From positions 886,452,184 through 886,516,183 of the forward strand of contig CM062817.1 in assembly GCA_031772625.1 (NCBI GenBank): 64,000 nt of DNA, read 5' to 3'. Of the stretch, positions 22,911 to 31,769 are shown one piece after another; the stretch's first letter is position 1; each line of letters begins with the position of its first letter. Source of the stretch: Pinus tabuliformis. Taxonomy: Eukaryota; Streptophyta; Pinopsida; Pinales; Pinaceae. The position numbers and the translations under genes are program-made. Below the pieces are notes generated by a model. It made no database searches. It was given only the letters and a program-made list of their open reading frames with translations, and was not told the origin of the DNA.

Positions 22911-23990
22911 AGAAGCACATACTTCTCTAATATCAGGTCATTTTGGTGTAAGTAAAACAGTTACACAGCTACAAAGATTCTGTTATTGGCCAAGAATGCA
23001 TGAAACAATTTCTAGATATATTAAAGGGTGTACCATGTGTGCTAAAAGAAAGCCCAACAATAGAAAACTAGGATTGTACACTCCACTTCCAGTTCCTTCT
23101 CATATCCTTGGGAAAGTGTTTCCATGGACTTTGTTGGGGGATTGCCAAGAACAAGAAAAGGTCATGATTATTTATATGTTATTGTGGATAGGTTTAGCAA
23201 AATGTGTATTTTAATACCTTGTAACAAGAATATTACAGCTAAACAAACAACAAAGTTGTTCTTTCAGCATATATGGGTTCATTTTGGGTTACCCACTTCT
23301 GTTTTATCTGATCAAAATTCTCGACTTGTTGGGAAGTTTTGGTCTAGTCTATGGGAGTTAATGGACACCAGACTAAAGAAGAGCACAACCTTTCATCCAC
23401 AAACAGATGGCCAAACAGAGGTGGTCAACAGGATAATGATCCAGTTGCTTAGAGGCTATTGCAGCAAGCATCCCAAGCTTTGGGATGAACATTTGTGTTA
23501 TGTGCAACATGCTTACAACCGTGCTAAACATTCTTCTACACAAAGATCTCCTTTTGAGACTTGTTTTGGTTTTACACCAAGGTCTCCCTTGGATTTTGTC
23601 TTTAGTAAACACATAACAGTTGATGGACACAATGATGTGGACAAAGCAACCAAGTTCATTGAACAGATCCAAGAAATTCACCAGGCAGTGTAGGAACAGC
23701 TGGAAAAGAGCCAGGCCAAGTACAAGGCAAGGCATGATAAGCATCGAATTGAGCATAGCTTCCAAGTTGGTGATCAAGTCTGGCTGTACATCAGCAAAGA
23801 AAAAATGCAAGGTGAAGGTAAGAAGCTAAAGCCAATAAGGTATGAGCCTTTCAAGATACTTGAGAGAATTGGTGAGAATGCTTTTTGCATTGATTTTCCA
23901 GCTTACATGCACATCTATTCAGTGGTTAATGCAGAGAACTTGAGACTATTTGAACCTTCATTGATTGAATATCTCGAAGAGCAAAGTTAG
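22911..23990 (+). pseudogene. element C integrase region, fossil
   Basis: An HHCC zinc-binding region (SGHFGVSKT through CTMCAKRKP, near 22935-23055) is followed by the core with DFVGGLPRTRKGHDYLYVIVDRFSK near 23124, LPTSVLSDQNSRLVGKFW near 23290 and STTFHPQTDGQTEVVNR near 23382. The C-terminal part includes ERIGENAFCIDFP near 23860. Confidence 0.92.
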
Positions 23991-24029
23991 TTGCCTTCTT
24001 TTGATGATGTGTTTCCTGAATATCTCAAT

Positions 24030-24195
24030 GAGTTGCAGGAAGATACAGTTCTGGATAGGAAGGTGAGAACCATGCGCAAAAGGGATGTTGAGTACCTTAG
24101 AATCGGACTCAAAGGTTCAAAACCAAGCAGTGCGAGATGGATAGAGATTGGACAAGTGAGGAAGTTGTATCATCACTTGATTGATGCTTAAAAAC
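24030..24195 (+). pseudogene. element C chromodomain-like C terminus, fossil
   Basis: VLDRKVRTMRKRDVEYLRIGLKG and ARWIEIGQVRKLYHH resemble the chromodomains that chromovirus integrases carry at their C terminus (I-D-x-R, YL-V-W-KG, W-x-x-E). In living relatives this domain guides integration to particular chromatin. The call is by motif only. Confidence 0.65.
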
Positions 24196-24235
24196 CAACT
24201 TTTGGTGGTCCAAAAGGCTTTTCAGTGGGAAGGCG

Positions 24236-25749
24236 TGATCCAAATGGATCCTAGAAAACCCTCTAAGTCTTCAAAGTCTTCTAAACATTCAAGAGTATCA
24301 CAAAAGAAGAGCCTTTTTAAAAGTCATATTACACTATCGAGAGGCAAAAACATAGAGAAAACATTGAAAAACAGAGTATCGGCGGCTTAAAACTACTTTG
24401 CACGATTGGCAAATCGCAATCGGCGGCGGCAAGTGGAGGCTATCGATGGGGACCACATGGTATATGCAACAGTGATCAGCGGGGTCAATGAGGATTGTCG
24501 ATCAAGCGCGTAGATCGACGACCCAAGTTGAATCGCGATATCGCAATTAGAGCAACACAGAGGAGTGGGGCCAATTCATGCAACTGTGATAGTCGGACCC
24601 GACGAGATTATAAATAAATATATATATATTTTGAGTTCCGTAAAACAAAATTTTCCTTTGTATTTTTATTTTTCGTTAAACAAATGAAATACAAAGGAAA
24701 AGTGCTGATGCGATGAAACCGGACCCGAAAGGGTTTATGAATGCATATGCATAATATTTCAAGTCCGTCTAAAGCCATTTTATGAGGTTTTTTAGTGTTT
24801 AATGTATTTTTTTAATACAAAGGAAACAAACGGGATTTCGGGTGGCCGTAGGCGGTAAGTGATTTTTTTCGGGCTTCGCCCGAGCCCATACACTAGTTGC
24901 CACGTGTCCAGGCCTTGGAGAGAGAAAACCACTCTTTTCGGGTAGTTAACCCCTGTACGAATGAGCTGCCCAAAATGAACCTCAGCGGTTGGATCTAGAT
25001 CTCCCAGATCAACGGTGGGGATGCGATAAGCGACATAAAGGTGATCCAATAGGAGTTATAAGGGGAATTTATAGTATTTCAAATCTGATAAACGACAGTT
25101 TGGTGAATTTCCTATGTTTTTAGTGTATTTCTTTGTGAACACAGAGAACGCTGTTGCTGGGGATTTTAAGGGCTTGATGACCCATTCCATTACAGAACAT
25201 GTGGACACCATCCCTGAAAGCATTTAGTAATGATTGCTAACGCTCAGAGGGGGATCTGAGCAGACAGAGGTTGGGAAGCCAGACAGCCCGAGAAGGAGAA
25301 ATGGACAGACAACGCCGATTGGCTTTAAAGCCACAGACTGATAGAGATAGAGGCAAGCAGTGCTGAGACATAGAGCAAACAGAGACAGAGAGTCAGTGAG
25401 GAGAGTCTGTGTACTCAGAAAGACTTAGGGAATCCAAGTAAAACCATGCTATCTTGTATCTGTTGTGTGAGACTCAAATTGAGATCACTTCTGTAAAACT
25501 CTGCTTCTGAAGACATAATAGAGAGGTCACCACTGAAGGCTGGACCAAGAGATATAGCTCAGGAGTGTTGGGTGAACTCCTTATTAAACTTGCTGTGTTT
25601 ATGTGTGTTTGTCTATTATGTTCTTTAACTGCTTCATTGTATACGTATTTCACGATCTTATCGATCCATTGCACAAAGTAACATAGGCAAATCCATGCAA
25701 ATGAGTCTGTAATACCTTAATAATTTTCTAAGATCTCATTATCAGATTA
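24236..25749 (+). repeat. element C 3' LTR
   Basis: It starts TGATCCAAATGG and pairs with 17999-19551 along its whole length. It is followed by tccat, the right copy of the target duplication, and then by histone H3 upstream sequence. Confidence 0.9.
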
Positions 25750-25990
25750 TCCATACTTGCTTTTGCTATGCTCTTCAACTACTTGATTTTAGAATTTAAC
25801 ACAATGAATACAAGTGAGCCTTCCACGTCCTCCCTTTTATACAAACTCTTCTCCTCAACTTTTGCATTTTTTGGTTCAAATTTCAATTCACGCACTTTTC
25901 AAAATATCGCGACCGTCCATTTTCCACCACTAATTGACGCCTCCTATTGCTCCACCCCTCCATCAAAAGGATCACTCTACATTGTGTATT
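25750..25990 (-). promoter_or_regulatory. orphaned histone H3 promoter, 5' UTR and start codon
   Basis: On the minus strand, ATGGA (25754-25750) is the second copy of the H3 start codon made by element C's target duplication. Upstream come a purine-rich 5' UTR of about 55 bases ending AAAGCAAGT and a TATA box (TATAAAAGGGA, 25841-25831) about 80 bases before the ATG. Further upstream are TCGCGAT (25906-25912) and GCGTCAAT (25933-25940), which loosely resemble the octamer and hexamer motifs of plant histone promoters. It now points into the 3' LTR of element C, antisense to it. The presence of a promoter argues that the gene was a normal or duplicated H3 locus and not a retrocopy. Confidence 0.82.
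25831..25841 (-). promoter_or_regulatory. TATA box of the orphaned H3 promoter
   Basis: The minus strand reads TATAAAAGGGA. Its distance of about 80 bases to the start codon predicts a 5' UTR of about 50-55 bases, typical of plant H3 genes. Confidence 0.75.
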
Positions 25991-26205
25991 AAATTTACTA
26001 GCATAGATCCATTTTAAGTACGGATCTAACATGAGATGAGAGGGATCAAATTTCTTCACGTGCAAACTTCTTTAGAGTGCAAAATACAATGTGTTATTTT
26101 CATTGTTTAAATTGTATTTTTGAATGCTAAATAGAGTATATATAGGACAAAATAAACATTTTAACCATCGATTTTTTTCTTCTTGATGATATATACATAA
26201 TTTTT
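25991..26205. other. AT-rich non-coding DNA upstream of the H3 promoter
   Basis: I see no gene or repeat here; it may contain more distal sequence of the former H3 promoter. Confidence 0.5.
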
Positions 26206-26820
26206 TTAAATGATATGTAATATATACATAATTGACATTAATTTTTTTTACATAACATGTACATCGAAACATTTTATCACGCAAATTAAAATGGTTTTTA
26301 AGTATTAATATATGTTTAAGTATATGTCAATATTAATTCGTGTTAAAATAATTTATTGATAATCTATATTGAATATTTTTTATATACAACATTAAAATAT
26401 TTTATTTTAACAAATTTTTTCTATATATAGATATATATGAAGTTTGTGAGAGATTTTTCGGCAAAAATCACATGGAATACCATTTGTCGATGCGTTTCGA
26501 ACCAACTAGTGTGATTCATCGTCAGGACAAGATATATATGAAGTTTATATCGACATAAATTAGTTAACATAGATATTTAAATAGTTTATTTAAATCTCTT
26601 CAAATATTTTTGAAAAATATAATATTTAAACATCTTACTCACTTTTTTTTTTGCTTCTAATTACTTTACAACATATTCATTTTTTATTATTATTATAGCC
26701 CATGTTATTTTTCTATTTGGAACATATTTTTTATTTTTATTTTAAAGGGGGGCATATGGACAAAAAGACTTACACATCTCCCTCATATTGGGTTGTAGAA
26801 AGAGCCTCTCGGCTCAAATA
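26206..26820. repeat. direct duplication, copy 1
   Basis: This AT-rich segment is repeated at 26834-27358. Shared landmarks are TAAATGATAT at the start, ACATTTTATCACGCAAATTA, TTTAAACATCTTACTCAC, and GGGTTGTAGAA followed by GAGCCTCTCG at the end. Copy 1 is about 100 bp longer because it holds the 85-bp insertion with its target duplication. Confidence 0.88.
26446..26530 (-). mobile_element. 85-bp insertion with 16-bp target duplication, possible SINE relic
   Basis: The 16-mer GATATATATGAAGTTT occurs on both sides (26430-26445 and 26531-26546). The inserted 85 bp is absent from the sister copy, which has a single version of the site. On the minus strand the insert contains GGTTCGAAACG, close to the tRNA B box, but no clear A box or poly-A tail, so it may be a truncated SINE or another short element. 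Such a long duplication suggests target-primed integration, not a cut-and-paste transposon. Confidence 0.65.
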
Positions 26821-26833
26821 TATATATATATAT

Positions 26834-27358
26834 TAAATGATATATAATATATATGTAATTGACATTAAAATATTTTACATAACATGTACATCGAGACATT
26901 TTATCACGCAAATTAAAATGGTTTTTTTATTATTAATATATTTTTAAGTATATGTCAATATTAATTTGTATTAAAATATTTTATTGATAACCCACATTGA
27001 ATATTTTTATATACAACATTAAAATATTTTATTTTAACAATTTTTTTTTCTATATATATAAATATATATGAAGTTGATATCGACATAAATTAGTTAACAT
27101 AGATATTCAAATAGTTTATTTAAATCTCTTCTTGAAATATTTTTGAAAAGTATAAGATTTAAACATCTTACTCACATGTTTTTTTATAACTACTAATTAC
27201 TTTACAACATATTCATTTTTTATTATTATAGCCCATATTATTTTTCTATTTAGAACAAACATTTTACTTTTTATTTTTATTTTAAACTGGGATGAACATA
27301 CGGACAAACTTACACATCCCACTCATACTGGGTTGTAGAATGAGCCTCTCGACTCAAA
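26834..27358. repeat. direct duplication, copy 2
   Basis: This aligns with 26206-26820 apart from the 85-bp insertion. Substitutions and small indels are spread throughout, so the duplication is old. No transposon ends are visible. Confidence 0.88.
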
Positions 27359-27801
27359 AATATTTAAAAACGACATATTTTTTTTACCAAACATTATACA
27401 GAATGTTATATATTTTTCTTTTAACTAAAGTTAATATCAAATGTTTGTTATTTCACATCAAAGGAAGAAACCAATTATGCATGTATTCTCTCCTTTCTTG
27501 AACCTATCTACCAACCTTAGGGTAAGACTTGTCATCATCGCACTACAAGCATGCTAACTAGATAGGAGAACAACCAAGTACCCTTGTGTTGCATAAGGGC
27601 TCACCTTTGAAACTCTAGTTTTAGGTGGATCATCTACACCTAAATCTTTCATAAACTCTTTGGAGTCTTTTGAAATATTTTTGGGAAAATAAAACACGTA
27701 AATAATTCATCTTAAAAAGAGAGTGAAGATGAAACTCATTTCTTTTTTAGATGCTCTTTATACAACAATATTAATGTGCTTATACCAATATATATAATCA
27801 C
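27359..27801. other. non-coding spacer
   Basis: I see no gene, RNA or transposon ends in this stretch. Confidence 0.5.
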
Positions 27802-27818
27802 AACTTGGTTGATGAAAT

Positions 27819-28006
27819 ATCAATTGGGTTTATTTCGGTTGGTTAGGAGGATTGTTATTATTTCCACCCAGGTTCAATTCGCACAAGTGACATGATGTGA
27901 TTTGTTGCAATGGCTTCAAGCCATGTTATTGAGTATGAGGAATCCCTCAAGGACCAAGACACGTATATTTGTCACATGGAATATAAAGATATTTCTCGTG
28001 GAAAAA
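27819..28006 (+). mobile_element. tRNA-like SINE with 17-bp target duplication
   Basis: A 188-bp insertion is flanked by perfect 17-bp direct repeats, AACTTGGTTGATGAAAT (27802-27818 and 28007-28023). Inside, CGGTTGGTTAGGAGG (27836-27850) resembles a pol III A box and GGTTCAATTCG (27871-27881) a B box; their spacing of about 32 bp fits a tRNA-derived promoter. It ends in an A-rich tail (gGAAAAAA). These are the hallmarks of a SINE moved by LINE machinery. The family is not identified. Confidence 0.82.
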
Positions 28007-28023
28007 AACTTGGTTGATGAAAT

Positions 28024-30144
28024 CCTAAATCATGACAACCAATTTTAGGTTTCAAGACTTATTGCAAATTGGAACTCACATTGAAACAATTTTCTAAAGA
28101 AATTATTCTAAAAATAACTTGTAATGAGGTTGGAAAAAGGAGGAGATATTTAGAAAAATTATTTATTTTCACCAATATATCCCCCAACTACTACCCTCAA
28201 TAGATTTTAATGTTATGTCTCTATCTCATCAAAAAGTCTATTCAAGTAACACCCTTGTTCTTTGTTTAAGGATTTGTTTGGGTCCTTCTTGCACACTGGA
28301 AATTTGCTAAATTAATGGCAGATGCATGATCTATTGCTTTTGTCTTTGTCTCTCACACATTGTGACTACTTAGTTTTGTTGTCTCCTTCAAATATCCACC
28401 AATCATAAGCTTTTCTCATAGGGTTCTCCTCTTCATTAGCTTGCTCTTTCTTTTTTGGATTGATTTGTTGCTCCTAATAAGTTAACAACTTGATCAAATG
28501 CATGTCTTGCCCAATCAAATCCCAACCTCAAGGGAAGCTCCAATATAACACATAAGTGAGGAAGGTAATTTTTTACAAATAACACTTACAGTCATCACAA
28601 TTACACTCAATATTTATTTATCCATGTGCATTTGACGATGTATTTGTGAATAGAATATATAAGGCTATATTACAAGGGAATACCAAAACTTTAAAGCACA
28701 TTAGAGTTTTCCTTTCCTTGGATTCCTATCAGGAATTATTTTTCCTTAGCTCAAGTATCTTCCTCTTTATTGGTTAACATTAGCTTTAACACCTAACTTA
28801 GGGCTCCAACTCACATAAGTCGACAAACCTCACGGTGTCTCATGGTTTGCTTATTCCCAATAGTAAATACGGCTAATTAACTTAGTGTTTGTTGATTTCC
28901 TTATTTTCCTTAGGTTAGATAAGCTCCTCTTTTCATGAACTTAGTTTATTAGCACATGAAAAGTTATAAGGGATAAATCATATTTAATTATCTCTCTCTC
29001 TCTCTCTCTCATTTTCTACTTAGCTTTTATTGATGTTCAAATTGTGGTTCAATTCACTGCTTAATCAATTAACCTAAAATCCTATATCAAATAAATAACT
29101 TTCGAACCTGAATCAATCTATTAGTCATCTTCATCCTTCTCTTCTTCCATTGTTTTCCTTGTTTTTTTTTTGCAAAATTCAGGTGGAAACTTCACTTCCC
29201 TTTCAAGCTCTTATATCAGTGGGTTGTTTCCTCTTTTTGGTAGCATGATGCTTCACCTAACAACTACCCCTATAACTATTATCCTACAAGCCAATCTAAG
29301 GAATTGCAACAAAATATGCATCAAAGGCACCTACAAGAACTAATACAAAACCTCTATCTCCATAAATAGCCAACATGCAAGGCTAGGGATTCTCTTTCCC
29401 TTCGACTCTTATTGGAAAACATATATAACTAGAGGAGGAGGAGAATATGATGAGGATTCAAAGGGATTTAAAAGATAAAGGGAACATGCCTTGGAACACG
29501 AGAGTCCCTAAAGAAATTTAATAATGACACTAACATAAATGAATTGTTTATCTTTATACACTATGTTATCACATTTTAGTTTGAGTTTGAAAAAATTTAT
29601 GTAAACGATGATAATATCAGTGTCAACGAAAACAATTTGTAATAAATAGGACAATGTTGATAATGGGATTATCAACACTTATTAGCTTCAGAAAAATGAT
29701 TAATAGGAATATGATGACAACGGGAGTGTTATCGTTATCAGGTATTGGTTGATAGCGAGAATATCGACGACAAAAGTAAAATTTCAATTTCAATTTTTTT
29801 TAAATGTGCTGACACATTCTAGATTAGCAATACAATAATTATTGCTCAGTCATGCCACAAATTACTTGGAAGTGAAAGGTACATATTGAAAGTGAAATTT
29901 CTGACGTTGAAGAACTATGGTGTAATCTTGTAATTATCGAAGGGTCAAAATAATCATTTTATCTGTCAATCAGTTAGTCCACTTGAAAAATATCGTTATT
30001 TTTACCGCATATTATTTTCACCATTGTCATTTACGGAGTTGTGTTAATTTGAGCATTGAAGGGTTGTTTGTTTCAAATTTATCGGCGTAGATACAATGTT
30101 TGCTCTCAGTTTCTGGTTTTTGTAATTGCCAAATCGTAGGGATA
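28024..30144. other. long non-coding region
   Basis: I see no convincing gene. The only repeat noted is a (TC)n microsatellite near 28990-29010. Frames are short and closed throughout on both strands, and no LTR or terminal inverted repeats were recognised. Confidence 0.5.
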
Positions 30145-31480
30145 ATGGGGAAGAGTAGAAAAATTAACAAAAACAAGCCCAAAGGTCCTGACCTTCTAGA
30201 GATTTATCTAGACATTCAACAACAGTTCCAGTGGGCTGGGTGGTAGGAATTTTTCCACCGATGCACCAACTACCATGATGTCGCATCTTGAGCATTCACC
30301 CAGGGGTTTGACGGATAATGTGTGGAGGTAGGAAGACTTTCGTTCCTGGTCACGGAGGAATTAATCGTAGAAGTTACATCCTTGCCTACAGATGGGGAAG
30401 AGGTCTTCAAAATCCACGTTCTAGTTTGGATTGATTTCCCATTTTTCCTGAAGGTTGAATTCAAGGACAAAAATTGGAAGGCAGGGGTGCAGAGATCATG
30501 GTTGGAGGATAAATGGCATGGGATGATATGAATTACCCAGTCATAATTCACGTGCGAAGGGTGTTTTAATCGAGTAAATCTTTGCCTCTTTCATTTCCTA
30601 GCTCATCTAGCAGGGCAAGTAAGAATGAACGCTTGTTTTTATTTATTGGAGAGGCTTAAGCACATTGGCTACTTGTTTCCAAGCTAGGGCAGACCCATCT
30701 CCCCATTTTATTTACCACAAGGCCTTAATTAAGTTTTTAATTGAGAACCAGTTGGCCAAAGCTGGCAGGATTTGGAGACATTTCCTGTTTTGGGGAGGGT
30801 TTCAACCCCAGATCCCTAAGGCTAAACGAGGGAGGCAAAAGGGTATTAAGTAGGGTAAGAAAACTCAAGCAGAAACCTCTACTCAAGGCACTTCTATTGA
30901 ATCCCAAAGCCAAAAGGAGAGAGACATTCCCTCATCCTTTGATCCTATAATCCCTAATGTTTATGCCAAAAGAAGTGACAAACTGAAGAAAACCTAGCCT
31001 AATGTTGAAAACCCTCCCGCTAAAAATATACCTCATTTTGTGAATCCCCTTCATATTGAAGAGCCACCGACTGAGAGTTCCCATGTAGAAAATCATCCAC
31101 CGGAATAGACCAAGGGAAAAGATATTGAAATTGAACCCCATGATGAAGAATAACCCTCTCTGTTTCAAATGTTCAAGGGGGGTAAAAGACCTCACACCAA
31201 GCCTTTAAACAAATTAAGGCTGAATCCATGTCCAATGGTAGTATTCTCACACATCCCAACCAAATTTCAATCATTTTCGATAAATCTGGCCACAAGACTC
31301 AATTGCAAACCTTCTACTATAGTTACATAGAGTAGTTCAGTTTTGAGGAAGAGATCCCTCTCTAGGTTGAAGGGTCAACTTTCAACCTCAAAGAGGTTCG
31401 AGGTTACCTTAGAGTTTTTCCCATATTCGGGTTTCCTCTAAGAGATAACACACTTCACTTCCCACTAAGGAAAACACTAT
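30145..31480 (+). pseudogene. decayed coding-like fragment, possibly a retroelement extra ORF
   Basis: Starting with MGKSRKINKNKPKGP, several plus-strand frames give protein-like sequence, including VGRLSFLVTEELIVEVTSLP, FPFFLKVEFKDKNWKAG and YLLERLKHIGYLFPS, then a Lys/Pro/Glu-rich region. The TEELIxEVTxLP pattern loosely recalls the AKDIYRLTGLE segment of the extra ORF in element E. It is too decayed to name. It lies just left of element D and may be the repeat that D entered. Confidence 0.4.
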
Positions 31481-31769
31481 CATGATTAAGATACCCTAGC
31501 AGGAGAGTAGAGATAAGAGATCTCATGGTGGGTCTTGGAGAATATAGAGAAGGGAACTAGACAAATAGTAATCATAAATAATCATGTCCAAAATTTTGTC
31601 ACTAGTATAATACATGACTTCAATATGATAGTGCTAAGAAGGTCATTATTGTAAAGTTTATAAAAGTAAAAGCAACAGGGAAAGGGCGGTAGGACTGATG
31701 ATCCCCAGTGTTGCAACAAGAGTGTTGCAAATCCCGAGGCTACCAACTTAAATTAACAGCCTGGGTTTC
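31481..31769. other. spacer before element D
   Basis: I see no gene. No target duplication of element D can be claimed with confidence here. Confidence 0.4.

Larger units (their letters stand above)
17999..25749 (+). mobile_element. element C: Ty3/gypsy chromovirus-like retrotransposon, fossil
   Basis: A 7.75-kb gypsy element with LTRs of 1553 and 1514 bp and the order gag, protease, RT, RNase H, integrase, then a chromodomain-like C terminus. The primer-binding site is TGGTATCAGAGC, two bases after the 5' LTR. Target duplications gccat (17994-17998) and tccat (25750-25754) agree at four of five bases and coincide with the histone H3 start codon. The LTRs differ by roughly 7% by eye, intermediate between A and B. 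The element keeps all parts, but its coding region is broken at about ten or more places. Confidence 0.93.

Noticed and set aside
17659-25990. H3 as a processed retrocopy
   Set aside because: A promoter with TATA box and 5' UTR lies at the correct distance on the other side of element C, and no poly-A tail was found, so a normal intronless H3 gene is more likely.
28990-29010. (TC)n run as a promoter element
   Set aside because: There is no TATA box or coding region in a sensible position nearby; it is a plain microsatellite.
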